Shown here piece by piece: positions 7,929 to 16,771 of a stretch of 64,000 bases of DNA; position 1 is the stretch's first letter, and each line of letters begins with the position of its first letter. The position numbers and the translations under genes were made by a program. The notes under the pieces are model-generated. The model made no database searches. It saw nothing but the letters and a program-made list of their open reading frames with translations, and had not been told where the DNA came from. The stretch is from Palleronia salina (GTDB lineage Bacteria; Pseudomonadota; Alphaproteobacteria; Rhodobacterales; Rhodobacteraceae), in contig NZ_FQZA01000014.1 in NCBI RefSeq assembly GCF_900141995.1, positions 19,594 through 83,593 on the forward strand. Direction: 5' to 3'.

Positions 7929-8564
7929 ATGACCGCCCTGCCCGCGACCCTGCTGACCCGTGGCCCCCATCGCCCCGACGCGGCGCCGGGGCTGGCGATC
8001 GCGGGCGATCTGCGGCTGGCGGCCGGCCGGGTGCACGAGCTTTGCGGGATCTCGCGGCGCATGCTGGCGCTGGCCATCGCGGCGCGGGCCACGGGGCCGG
8101 TGCTGTGGATCGCGCCGGGCCACGTGACGGTGCAGCCCAATCCCTGCGGCTTCGCCCCCTGGCTCGACCCCGCGCGGCTGCTGCACGTGCGGGCCGATCA
8201 CGACCGCGACCTGCTGTGGGTGATGGAGGAATCCCTGCGCAGCGGCGCCGCCCCCACGGTGGTCGCCGACCTGCCGGGGCCGCCCGGCCTGACGGCGGTG
8301 CGCCGGCTGCACCTGGCGGCCGAGACCGGCAGCAAGGACGGCGCCGCTGCGCCCCTGGGCCTGCTGATGACACCCGATGGCGGCGCGCCGGGGGTCGAGA
8401 CGCGCTGGCAGATGACCCCCGATTTCGACGGGGACGGCGCGGGCTGGCGGCTGGACCGGCAGCGGGCGCGGACCGCGCCCCCCCGCAGCGACCGGCTGGG
8501 CGCCGCGACGCTGCTGGGCCATGCCCCGCTGCGGACGGACCGCCCCCTGGCGCGGGCGCATTGA
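7929..8564 (+). CDS. ImuA-like protein (RecA-related, SOS)
   Basis: 211 residues resembling ImuA-type proteins of Rhodobacterales: GRVHELCGISRRMLALAIA, GPVLWIAP, DLLWVMEESLRSGAAPTVVADL and the conserved LTAVRRLHLAAETG and PGVETRW segments. ImuA is a RecA-like accessory protein of the ImuA-ImuB-DnaE2 mutasome that performs error-prone lesion bypass. No Walker A motif is visible (LCGISRRML at that place). The LexA-like site over the promoter supports SOS control. Unusually, imuB and dnaE2 do not follow: the next gene, DoxX, is convergent. It is therefore either an orphan copy or a relative with a separate role. Confidence 0.65.
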   Translation: MTALPATLLTRGPHRPDAAPGLAIAGDLRLAAGRVHELCGISRRMLALAIAARATGPVLWIAPGHVTVQPNPCGFAPWLDPARLLHVRADHDRDLLWVMEESLRSGAAPTVVADLPGPPGLTAVRRLHLAAETGSKDGAAAPLGLLMTPDGGAPGVETRWQMTPDFDGDGAGWRLDRQRARTAPPRSDRLGAATLLGHAPLRTDRPLARAH

Positions 8565-8589
8565 GCAAGCCGCGCCGCCTCCCGCGCCC

Positions 8590-8656
8590 GAATTATCCAG
8601 GATAATTCGCAGGAGATTATCCCAAGATAATCTCGGGCGGATCATCCGGGATGACC
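8590..8656. repeat. Three tandem inverted repeats between convergent genes
   Basis: Three evenly spaced palindromes lie between the imuA-like and DoxX genes. The first, GAATTATCCAGGATAATTC (8590-8608), has perfect 9-bp arms around one base. The second (8613-8634) has perfect 9-bp arms GAGATTATC/GATAATCTC with a CCAA loop. The third (8639-8656) is imperfect, GGATCATCC/GGATGACCT. Centres are about 24.5 bp apart and all share an ATCC/GGAT core. No T-run follows, so they are not classical terminators; operator cluster or REP-like element are alternatives. Confidence 0.6.
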
Positions 8657-8668
8657 TGGGATGGGCCC

Positions 8669-9025
8669 CTACCCGCGCGGCCCCCACGCCGCGCCCGCCA
8701 GCACCAGGAGCCCGCCCGCCACGGCCCAGTTCTTGACGAAGATGCTCATCTGCCAGCCATCCCCGGGCACGAAGTGAAACAGGCTCGTCACCATGCAATA
8801 CCCCGCCAGCGACAGCGCCACCGGCCCCAGCCACCAGCCCGCGACCAGTGCCAGCGCACCCGCCGCGTTGAACGCGGCCGCGGGCCAGACCAGCCACACG
8901 GGCCAGCCGCGCCCCGCCAGCAGGTCCTGCACCAGCTCGGGCGCCGCCAGCTTCTGCGCCGCGCCCGCCGCGAACAGCACCGCCAGCAGAGCCCGGCCCA
9001 CGGTCATCAGAACGCGCTGCAACAT
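8669..9025 (-). CDS. DoxX family membrane protein
   Basis: 118 residues, four hydrophobic segments, with the DoxX pattern: an N-terminal LLAVLFAAGAAQKLAAP, a central PAAAFNAAGALALVAGWW and LFHFVPGDGWQMSIFVKNWAVAGGLL, where the FVKN segment is typical. DoxX-family proteins are inner-membrane proteins linked to redox or stress functions; the role is not clear from sequence. The ATG at 9025 has a GGAGGA ribosome site. It converges on the imuA-like gene across the palindrome cluster. Confidence 0.85.
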   Translation of the reverse strand: MLQRVLMTVGRALLAVLFAAGAAQKLAAPELVQDLLAGRGWPVWLVWPAAAFNAAGALALVAGWWLGPVALSLAGYCMVTSLFHFVPGDGWQMSIFVKNWAVAGGLLVLAGAAWGPRG

Positions 9026-9088
9026 CTCTGGTCCTCCGGTCCCGCCCCGTGCATTCTGGCGCCGAACACGCCGCCGGGACCCACGCCC

Positions 9089-9232
9089 ATGACCAACACC
9101 ATCGCCATCCTGCTGGCCAGCCTGATCGTCACGCTTTTCGTGCTGGACCGGGTCCTTGGCGACGGCGCCGGCACGCTCTTCGTGGCGCGCGAGCTGGCCG
9201 GTCTTATCGGTTGGCTGGCCTTCTGGCGCTAA
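9089..9232 (+). CDS. Small membrane protein upstream of gap
   Basis: A 47-residue protein (MTNTIAILLASLIVTLFVLD...LIGWLAFWR) with one long N-terminal transmembrane helix and an aromatic C-terminus. I recognise this type of short protein from Rhodobacterales, where it often sits just ahead of glyceraldehyde-3-phosphate dehydrogenase, as it does here (89 bp upstream). No enzymatic motif is present; function unknown. Confidence 0.65.
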   Translation: MTNTIAILLASLIVTLFVLDRVLGDGAGTLFVARELAGLIGWLAFWR

Positions 9233-9320
9233 GGCGGCGGTTGACCTCGGGGCGCGGATGGCTTTCAAAACATGGCAATCGGCCCCGCCCACGCGGGTCG
9301 CAACCAGATGGAGAGACGAC

Positions 9321-10319
9321 ATGACAGTCAAGGTCGGCATCAACGGCTTCGGCCGCATCGGGCGCAACGTGCTGCGCGGCATCATCGAATCGGGCCGCAC
9401 CGATATCGAGGTCACCCATATCAACGACCTCGGGCCCGTCGAGACCAACGCCCATCTGCTGCGCTATGACAGCGTGCACGGCCGCTTCCCGGCCGAGGTG
9501 ACCACCGGCGACGACTGGATCGACGTGGGCCGCGGCAAGATGACCGTCACGGCCGAGCGCGACCCCAAGGCCCTGCCCTGGGACGGCGTCGACATCGCGC
9601 TGGAATGCACCGGCATCTTCACCAGCGCCGAGAAGGCCGCTTGGCACCTCGAGAACGGCTCGGACCGCGTGCTGGTCTCGGCCCCGTGCTCGAACGCGAA
9701 CAAGACCATCGTCTACGGCGTGAACGAGGGCACGCTGACGTCCGAGGACAAGGTGATCTCGAACGCGAGCTGCACCACCAACTGCCTGTCGCCCGTGGCC
9801 AAGGTGCTGAACGACACCATCGGCATCAAGCGCGGCTTCATGACCACGATCCACAGCTATACAGGCGACCAGCCGACGCTGGATACCATGCACAAGGACC
9901 TGTACCGCGCGCGGGCCGCGGCGCTGAACATGATCCCCACCTCGACCGGTGCCGCGAAGGCCGTGGGCCTTGTGCTGCCCGAGCTGAACGGCAAGCTCGA
10001 CGGTGTGGCGATCCGGGTGCCGACGCCCAACGTGTCGGTCGTCGACCTGGTCTTCGAGGCCGACCGCGACACGACGGTCGAAGAGATCAACGACGCGATC
10101 CGCAAGGCCGCCGACGGCCCGATGAAGGGCATCCTGGGCTACACGGACGAGATGCTTGTCTCGGGCGACTTCAACCACGACCCGCATTCGTCGGTCTTCC
10201 ACATGGACCAGACCAAGGTGATGGAGGGCACCATGTGCCGCATCCTGACCTGGTACGACAACGAGTGGGGCTTCTCGAACCGCATGGCCGACACCGCCGT
10301 GGCCATGGGCAAGCTCTGA
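9321..10319 (+). CDS. gap: Glyceraldehyde-3-phosphate dehydrogenase, type I
   Basis: 332 residues, the normal length. The NAD-binding motif GINGFGRIGR opens the protein, the catalytic Cys151 is in SNASCTTNC, and the downstream HSYTGDQ and the closing NEWGFSNRM segments are intact. It interconverts glyceraldehyde-3-phosphate and 1,3-bisphosphoglycerate in glycolysis/gluconeogenesis. The ATG at 9321 follows a GGAGAG ribosome site. A strong hairpin follows the stop. No other Calvin or glycolytic gene is adjacent, so it appears to be a single-gene unit, possibly with the small membrane protein. Confidence 0.97.
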   Translation: MTVKVGINGFGRIGRNVLRGIIESGRTDIEVTHINDLGPVETNAHLLRYDSVHGRFPAEVTTGDDWIDVGRGKMTVTAERDPKALPWDGVDIALECTGIFTSAEKAAWHLENGSDRVLVSAPCSNANKTIVYGVNEGTLTSEDKVISNASCTTNCLSPVAKVLNDTIGIKRGFMTTIHSYTGDQPTLDTMHKDLYRARAAALNMIPTSTGAAKAVGLVLPELNGKLDGVAIRVPTPNVSVVDLVFEADRDTTVEEINDAIRKAADGPMKGILGYTDEMLVSGDFNHDPHSSVFHMDQTKVMEGTMCRILTWYDNEWGFSNRMADTAVAMGKL

Positions 10320-10331
10320 GACCAACAACCG

Positions 10332-10361
10332 ACGCGCGCCGATCCCATGGACGGCGCGCGT
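10332..10361. terminator. Hairpin between convergent gap and metalloprotease-like gene
   Basis: Perfect 9-bp stem ACGCGCGCC/GGCGCGCGT with a 12-nt loop, starting 12 bp after the gap stop. Only a weak T-run follows (TTGTCCCTT). It lies between convergent genes and could serve both. Confidence 0.55.
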
Positions 10362-10382
10362 TGTCCCTTCGGGGCGATCGCG

Positions 10383-10928
10383 TCAGTCCGGATGGATGTC
10401 ACGCGGTGTGCAGCCCGCCTGGATCACCACCGCGATCCAGTTGACCGGCGCTTCCAGCCCCCTTCCCCGCAACCACTGGTCCTGGAGCCTGTAGGCGGCA
10501 AGCTCTGCGGCCTCGGGACAATAGAAATGCGCCCCGGCCTGACGGTGGTGCACCAGTTCGTGCAGCAGAACGCTGGCATCCAGCGTCCTGTCCTGCCGCC
10601 AGGGCGCGACCAGAAGCACACGGCCGCGATCCTCGTCGTAAAGACCGCGAAGCTTGCCGTGGCCCCGGACGGCCGGACCGTGCAGGGCCTGCGCCGCGCC
10701 CGATGCGACGAGCGAAATCGACAACGGATCGGGGTTGCGCGGCAGGTCGCTATGGGTATCGAGCCAGGCTTCCAGCGTTTCGCGCAGGGCCGAAAGGTCC
10801 TCGGCGTGCCGCCATGCCGGGTCGGGATCGAAGCGCAGGTTCGGCGCGGCGCCGGCCGAGGCCAGCGGCAGCATCAGCGAAAGGACAAGGATCAGGGCAC
10901 GACAACGGGTGCGGTCAAGGGCCGGCAT
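10383..10928 (-). CDS. Secreted HExxH putative metalloprotease (DUF6647-like)
   Basis: 181 residues with an N-terminal signal peptide (LILVLSLMLPLASAGAA). The zinc-protease motif HExxH is present as LLHELVHHRQ, followed by AELAAYRLQDQWL, which could hold the third ligand; this resembles the small periplasmic DUF6647 proteins. Proteolytic activity is inferred from the motif only. A hydrophobic C-terminal stretch (VNWIAVVIQAGC) has two cysteines in the mature protein region to its left and right. It is divergent from the LysR regulator gene, with a 128-bp gap that probably holds both promoters. Confidence 0.65.
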   Translation of the reverse strand: MPALDRTRCRALILVLSLMLPLASAGAAPNLRFDPDPAWRHAEDLSALRETLEAWLDTHSDLPRNPDPLSISLVASGAAQALHGPAVRGHGKLRGLYDEDRGRVLLVAPWRQDRTLDASVLLHELVHHRQAGAHFYCPEAAELAAYRLQDQWLRGRGLEAPVNWIAVVIQAGCTPRDIHPD

Positions 10929-11056
10929 GGCAACCTCCTGGGCGTCTCGATTTTAAATTTCCTGCGATCGATGCTAGGCTGCGTGCCATTGAAGCTGCAA
11001 AAGACGGTTTCTCATGCCGGCATGCGGAAAATTCATCCCCCCAGGACGCGCCTGCC

Positions 11057-11965
11057 ATGGGACGTAGGCTGCCCCCCTTCGCCGCGATCCGCGCGTTCGA
11101 GGCCGCGGCGCGACACCTGTCCTTCGCCAAGGCCGCGGACGAGCTGTGCCTCTCGCCCTCGGCGATCAGCCACCAGATCCGCGCGCTGGAAGACTTCCTG
11201 GACACGAAGCTGTTCGAACGGCGCGCCAACCAAACGCACCTGACCCTCACGGGGCGCGGTTACGCGCGCCGGATGACCACGCTGCTCGACCGGCTCGAGG
11301 CCGACACGGCGTCGATCCTGACCCGCGCGGACCGCACGCTGCGCGTCCTGTGCACGCCCGGTTTCGCGGCACGTTGGCTGGTGCCCCGTCTCGACCGGTT
11401 CGAGCACCCGGAGGCCGTTCGGCTGCGCGTGTCGACCGGCGCGCCCTCGACCGACTTCGCCAGCAATGACGCCGACGTGGTGATCGGATGGACCGAACCG
11501 ACGGTCCCGGACGCCGACGTGGTCCCGCTCATGCGATCCGGGCGGTACCCGGTGGCCTCGCCCTCGTTCCTGGCCGCCAATCCGCTGAACCGCCCCGAGG
11601 ATCTGTGCAACGTCACGTTGATGCACGACGAGACGATGGACCAGTGGGACGAATGGTTCGCGGCCGCCGGTGTCGCCGCGCCGCGCCTGCCCCGCGGTCC
11701 CGCCTTTCCGAATTGCGAGCTGGCCACCTCGGGCGTCGAGCAGGGGCTGGGCGTCAGTCTCGGCTACGACATGATGGTGCGCGACACGATCAAGGCGGGG
11801 CGATTGGTGCGCCTGTTCGACACCGTGACCATGCCCTTCGTCATCTATTCGTTCATCTGCCAGAGCCACCGCGCGGACGAACCGATGATCGCGGCCTTCC
11901 GCGCCTTCCTGACGCGCGAGATGCGGGCGAGCGGCGACGCGGCCTTCGAGCTGGTCGCCGAGTAG
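11057..11965 (+). CDS. LysR family transcriptional regulator (GcvA-like)
   Basis: 302 residues. The N-terminal winged helix reads PPFAAIRAFEAAARHLSFAKAADEL with CLSPSAISHQIRALEDFL, the pattern of the GcvA/AmpR-like LysR group. The C-terminal co-inducer domain (about 90-295) is intact (LRVLCTPGFAARWLVPRL, WTEPTVPDADVVPL). ATG 11057 is the first start in good context; the frame is open further upstream. It diverges from the HExxH protein gene; the intergenic region has a perfect palindrome CATGCCGGCATG at 11013-11024, a possible binding site. LysR proteins often control the divergent neighbour, so that gene is the likely target. The effector is unknown. Confidence 0.9.
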   Translation: MGRRLPPFAAIRAFEAAARHLSFAKAADELCLSPSAISHQIRALEDFLDTKLFERRANQTHLTLTGRGYARRMTTLLDRLEADTASILTRADRTLRVLCTPGFAARWLVPRLDRFEHPEAVRLRVSTGAPSTDFASNDADVVIGWTEPTVPDADVVPLMRSGRYPVASPSFLAANPLNRPEDLCNVTLMHDETMDQWDEWFAAAGVAAPRLPRGPAFPNCELATSGVEQGLGVSLGYDMMVRDTIKAGRLVRLFDTVTMPFVIYSFICQSHRADEPMIAAFRAFLTREMRASGDAAFELVAE

Positions 11966-12047
11966 ACACCGCGCGCGGCCCGCGTCGTGCAAATCGCCGG
12001 TCCGCGACGTCTTGCCCTTGTCGCGCGGGCAGCCGATATCCCTGCCC

Positions 12048-12863
12048 ATGACAGACCGGAACAACACCACCGCCCCGTCCCCGATGCGCGCCCGCGTGGG
12101 CCGGTTCCTCGACCGCACCGCGGTTCAGAACACCGTGCTGGGCGTGATCCTGTTCAACGCCATCGTGCTCGGGCTGGAAACCTCGGACGCGGTCATGGCC
12201 GAGGCCGGGCCGCTGATCGTCGCGCTCGACACCGCGTGCCTGACCGTCTTCGTGATCGAGATCGGGCTGAAGCTTTATGCCCGCGGGCTCGACTTCTTCC
12301 GGCGCGGCTGGAACATCTTCGACTTCGTCATCGTCGGCATCTCGATGGTGCCGGCCGCGCAGGGGCTGACCGTGCTGCGCGCGCTGCGGATCCTGCGGCT
12401 GCTGCGCGTGGTCTCGGTGGCCCCGTCGCTGAGGCGCGTGGTCGAAGGATTGGTGAACGCCCTGCCCGGCATGGGGTCGGTCTTCGTGCTGATGGGCATG
12501 ATTTTCTATATCGGCGCGGTCATGGCGACCAAGCTCTTCGGCGACGCCTTCCCCGACTGGTTCGGCACGCTGGGGCGGTCGGGCTACACGCTGTTCCAGA
12601 TCATGACGCTGGAATCGTGGTCCATGGGCATCGTGCGCCCGGTGATGGAGGTCTATCCTTACGCCTGGCTGTTCTTCGTCACGTTCATCATGGTCACCAC
12701 CTTCGCCGTGGTGAACCTCTTGGTGGGCCTGATCGTGAACTCGATGCAGGACGCCCACCACGAGGAGACGAACGAGGCCACGGGCACTTATCGTGACGAG
12801 GTGCTGGCCCGGCTGGCGGCCATCGAGGAGCGTCTGAGCGACCGCGACCGCGGCGGGAAATAG
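12048..12863 (+). CDS. Voltage-gated sodium channel, BacNav family
   Basis: 271 residues with the six-helix layout of bacterial homotetrameric sodium channels. The S4 voltage sensor is RALRILRLLR (Arg111, 114, 117 and 120, every third residue). The pore has the selectivity filter TLESWSM (187-193), identical to that of NavAb and NavMs, with Glu189 as the high-field site. S6 (FIMVTTFAVVNLLVGLIVN) leads to a C-terminal helix DEVLARLAAIEERLSD, the coiled coil that holds the tetramer. The ATG at 12048 is preferred over an in-frame TTG 36 bp upstream. An inverted repeat GCGTTGC/GCAACGC (12872-12892) follows the stop. A Na+-selective inner-membrane channel is a confident call; its physiological use is not evident from neighbours. 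Confidence 0.95.
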   Translation: MTDRNNTTAPSPMRARVGRFLDRTAVQNTVLGVILFNAIVLGLETSDAVMAEAGPLIVALDTACLTVFVIEIGLKLYARGLDFFRRGWNIFDFVIVGISMVPAAQGLTVLRALRILRLLRVVSVAPSLRRVVEGLVNALPGMGSVFVLMGMIFYIGAVMATKLFGDAFPDWFGTLGRSGYTLFQIMTLESWSMGIVRPVMEVYPYAWLFFVTFIMVTTFAVVNLLVGLIVNSMQDAHHEETNEATGTYRDEVLARLAAIEERLSDRDRGGK

Positions 12864-12999
12864 CCAGCCTCGCGTTGCGTTTTCTGCAACGCAGCATTGC
12901 AGGAACGACCGCTAGGCAGCAGGCTTATCCGGTTGCACCTTGGGGGTGTCCGCCGCGCGGGATGCGTGGCGGTTCCACGGCAACCAACGAGACCCCGCC

Positions 13000-13176
13000 A
13001 TGACGATCTTCAACGACCTGCGGCTGCGCGCCCGACGCCGGGCCGAATACCGCCGCACCCTGCGCGCCTTGCGCGCCCTGCCCATCGACACCGCCCTGGA
13101 TCTCGACATCTACCACGGCGACGCCAAGACCATCGCCCGCCAGGCCGTCTATGGTCCGACCGGCGCGCAACACTGA
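13000..13176 (+). CDS. Small DUF1127-like protein (copy 1)
   Basis: 58 residues: basic and Arg-rich at the N-terminus (LRLRARRRAEYRRTLRALRAL), then LDLDIYHGDAKTIARQAVYG. This is the pattern of the short DUF1127-like proteins abundant in Rhodobacterales, some of which bind RNA in other Alphaproteobacteria; function here is unknown. A clear paralogue follows 164 bp downstream. The two share ALRALP, the acidic LDLD block and a closing AVYG motif. Confidence 0.7.
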   Translation: MTIFNDLRLRARRRAEYRRTLRALRALPIDTALDLDIYHGDAKTIARQAVYGPTGAQH

Positions 13177-13196
13177 TCCAAGGGACACACCGTAGT

Positions 13197-13216
13197 TAAT
13201 TGTTTCGGAACAATTA
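13197..13216. promoter_or_regulatory. AT-rich perfect inverted repeat between the small paralogues
   Basis: TAATTGTT-TCGG-AACAATTA: perfect 8-bp arms and a 4-nt loop, in a strongly GC-rich background, 20 bp after the first small gene. It may be an operator for the second gene or a terminator for the first; no T-run follows on the plus strand. Confidence 0.4.
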
Positions 13217-13340
13217 TTGCCTTGCACCCATCGCATAGCGGACTTGCCGCAACGGCGATTGTGGTGCGCTAACAGTTCCCCATATCCGGGGTGTAGCCGA
13301 TGAGGCCACGACCCGAAACGCACCGACGAAGGACAGACAC

Positions 13341-13502
13341 ATGACCCTGATCGAACAGATCCGCAAAACCATCGAACAGCGCGCCCAATACGCCCGCACC
13401 CGCGACGCCCTGCGCGCCCTGCCCCTGCAGACCCAGATCGACCTCGACCTGAACGCACGCGACACCGACGCCATCGCGCACCGGGCCGTCTATGGACACT
13501 GA
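13341..13502 (+). CDS. Small DUF1127-like protein (copy 2)
   Basis: 53 residues, starting MTLIEQIRKTIEQRAQYARTRDALRALP and ending AIAHRAVYGH. It is a paralogue of the protein encoded at 13000-13176 and closer to the usual form of the family. A GGACAG-like ribosome site lies 8 nt before the ATG, and a strong rho-independent terminator follows the stop by about 25 bp, so it is probably expressed as a short monocistronic message. Function unknown. Confidence 0.75.
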   Translation: MTLIEQIRKTIEQRAQYARTRDALRALPLQTQIDLDLNARDTDAIAHRAVYGH

Positions 13503-13526
13503 TCCCTCGACAGCCTCGACCCTCTG

Positions 13527-13557
13527 AAAGGCGCAGCCACCGGTTGCGCCTTTCGCA
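13527..13557 (+). terminator. Rho-independent terminator after small DUF1127-like gene
   Basis: Stem AAAGGCGCA/TGCGCCTTT (9 bp, perfect) around a 9-nt loop, followed by CGCATTT. Right position for ending the short transcript of the upstream small gene and separating it from purB. Confidence 0.8.
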
Positions 13558-13649
13558 TTTGCAGCATCCCGCGAGGCACCCACACCTTGCCCGGCCCCGC
13601 CCGGCGGCGTATCAGCCCGGCAATTGTCGCTGACCCGCAGGTGCCGCCC

Positions 13650-14957
<1,308 letters not shown>

Positions 14958-15060
14958 CCTGTTCCGATCTGTCGCAGGCAAAGGCGGCTTCCGGCGGTGA
15001 CTTTACGTCGGGTCATGATACCTTGGTTCCTATCGCAACAGACAGGATCGGAGCTTGATC

Positions 15061-15216
15061 ATGACCCTCAAGATTGCCCTGACCACGGCCGTTCTGGCCA
15101 TCGCCCCCGGACTGGCGGCGGCCGAATGCAACTGGTCGAAACAGGTCTCGATGACCTGCGCCGCCGGCACGGTCTACGACAGCGAATCGCAAAGCTGCGT
15201 CCCGGTTTCGAGCTGA
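15061..15216 (+). CDS. Small secreted Cys-containing protein (CBM14-like)
   Basis: 51 residues: a signal peptide (MTLKIALTTAVLAIAPGLAAA) and a 30-residue mature part with CNWSKQVSMTC and VYDSESQSC, the C...C...C spacing and aromatic pattern of small chitin-binding-like (CBM14-type) peptides common in Rhodobacterales. Its role is unknown and ligand binding is not shown. A terminator-like hairpin lies 40 bp after the stop, inside the start of the next reading frame. Confidence 0.65.
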   Translation: MTLKIALTTAVLAIAPGLAAAECNWSKQVSMTCAAGTVYDSESQSCVPVSS

Positions 15217-15242
15217 CAACCCGTCCGCGCGTTGCGCACGGG

Positions 15243-15587
15243 ATGGCATTGAAATGGCCCGCCGCGGTTCTCGTGGCGGGCTTTTTGCTGTGCGCCGCCA
15301 CGCCAGGCGCCGCGGCGCGGGACACGCCCGCACATCTTGCGAAGGCGGTTGCCCTGATCGAGGAAGGCGACGCCGAGGCAGCGCAGGCGATCCTGTCCGA
15401 CACCGTGTCCGCGTCGCCCGATGACTTGCTGGCACGCGCCCACCTGGGCCGCGCGTTCATCGCGCTCGGGGACATCGAGGCGGCCCGCGCCCAACTGACC
15501 GAGATCCGGCGCCGGGGCGGCCGCGCCAGCTGGCCCGAGTTCCTGCTGCGCAGCGCCTTGGGCAACGGACCCCGCGCAGGATACTGA
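15243..15587 (+). CDS. Secreted TPR-like small protein
   Basis: 114 residues. A signal peptide (ALKWPAAVLVAGFLLCAATPGAAA) precedes a region with about two tetratricopeptide-like helix pairs: HLAKAVALIEEGDAEAAQAIL and ARAHLGRAFIALGDIEAARAQL. Such proteins usually mediate protein contacts in the periplasm; no partner is apparent. The chosen ATG gives a clean signal peptide. An intrinsic-terminator hairpin lies in its first codons, so transcription from upstream is probably attenuated. A start further upstream cannot be excluded. Confidence 0.6.
   Translation: MALKWPAAVLVAGFLLCAATPGAAARDTPAHLAKAVALIEEGDAEAAQAILSDTVSASPDDLLARAHLGRAFIALGDIEAARAQLTEIRRRGGRASWPEFLLRSALGNGPRAGY
15257..15286 (+). terminator. 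Terminator hairpin embedded in the next gene's signal-peptide codons
   Basis: Perfect 7-bp GC stem GCCCGCC/GGCGGGC (15257-15263 with 15275-15281) followed directly by TTTTT. It is well placed to end the message of the 51-residue protein, yet it lies within codons 5-15 of the TPR protein gene that starts at 15243. Confidence 0.65.
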
Positions 15588-15664
15588 CCGGCCCGTCGTT
15601 ACCGTTCCGTTTATCCCGGTGGCCTAGGGTGCCCGTCGTGACAGCCCAGCCACCGGAGCCCGCC

Positions 15665-16738
15665 ATGGACGGACAGATCGCGCTCAGGCCCGAACCTCCA
15701 GACCCCGGCCTGCCCCGCCGGATCCCCGGCATGATCGACCCGCGCACCCTGACCCGCCGCCAGAAGGCGGCCATCGTTGTGCGCCTGCTGCTGGCCGAGG
15801 GCGCGACCCTGCCGCTGAGCGAGCTGCCCGAGCCGTTGCAGGCCGAGCTGACCACCCAGATGACGCAGATGCGTTTCGTCGACCGCGCCACCCTGCGCGA
15901 CGTGGTTGAGGAATTCGCCTCCGAGCTCGATTCGATCGGGCTCAGCTTTCCCGGCGGGCTGGAAGGCGCCCTGGGCATCCTCGAAGGCGCGATCAGCCCC
16001 GAGATCGCCGCACGGCTGCGCAAGCAGTCCGGCGCCATCTGGACCGACGACCCGTGGGAGACCATCGCCGAGTTCCCGCCCGAGAAGATCATGCCGCTGC
16101 TGCAACGCGAAAGCCCCGAGATCGGGGCGGTGATCCTGTCGAAGCTGAAGGTCGCCAAGGCGGCCGACCTTCTGTCGAAACTGCCCGGCGCCCTGGCCCG
16201 GCGGCTGACCCTGGCGGTCTCGGAGACCGCCGATATCGCGCCCTCGACCGTGCGCCGCATCGGCGTGGCGCTGGCCGCCGAGCTGAAGGCCGAACCGCCC
16301 CGCGCCTTCCCCGCCGCGGCGGTGGAACGGCTGGGGGCGATCCTGAACGTGTCGACCTCGGTCACCCGCGAAGAGGTCCTGGAAGGACTCGACGCCGAGG
16401 ATGCCGAACTGGGCAGCCAGGTGCGCAAGGCGATCTTCACCTTCGAGAACATCCCCGATCGCGTGGCCGCGCGCGATGTGCCGGTGGTGGTCAAGGGCGT
16501 GGACCAGGACATCCTGATCCTGGCCATCGCCGGCGCGACCGAGAAGACGCAGGCGACGGTGGACTACCTGCTGGCCAACATGTCCCAGCGCCTGGCCGAC
16601 ACCATGCGCGACGAGGCGGGCGAGTTGGGCAAGATCGCCCCCGCCGAGGTCGAGCGCGCCGAAACCGCCGTCGTCTCGGCCATCCGCGAGGCGGTCGATG
16701 CCGGCGAGATCAAGCTGATCGCCGAGGACGAGGAGTAG
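15665..16738 (+). CDS. fliG: FliG-like flagellar motor switch protein
   Basis: 357 residues with the FliG layout: an N-terminal helical domain, a middle domain in which ESPEIGAVILSKL replaces the usual EHPQTIALILS, and the C-terminal torque domain (VDQDILILAIAGA ... LLANMSQRLADTMRDE, then EVERAETAVVSAIREAVDAGEI). Known FliG proteins form the rotor switch with FliM/FliN. No other flagellar gene is in the window and its neighbours are unrelated. It may be the motor FliG located apart from the flagellar cluster, or a divergent paralogue. ATG 15665 is the best start. Confidence 0.8.
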   Translation: MDGQIALRPEPPDPGLPRRIPGMIDPRTLTRRQKAAIVVRLLLAEGATLPLSELPEPLQAELTTQMTQMRFVDRATLRDVVEEFASELDSIGLSFPGGLEGALGILEGAISPEIAARLRKQSGAIWTDDPWETIAEFPPEKIMPLLQRESPEIGAVILSKLKVAKAADLLSKLPGALARRLTLAVSETADIAPSTVRRIGVALAAELKAEPPRAFPAAAVERLGAILNVSTSVTREEVLEGLDAEDAELGSQVRKAIFTFENIPDRVAARDVPVVVKGVDQDILILAIAGATEKTQATVDYLLANMSQRLADTMRDEAGELGKIAPAEVERAETAVVSAIREAVDAGEIKLIAEDEE

Positions 16739-16771
16739 CGCGCCCCGTTGTGATCGGGCTGCGCGCCGCGT

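Noticed and set aside
12872..12892. Terminator after the sodium channel (GCGTTGC/GCAACGC)
   Set aside because: The stem is good but the T-run is in the loop, not after the stem; termination is doubtful.
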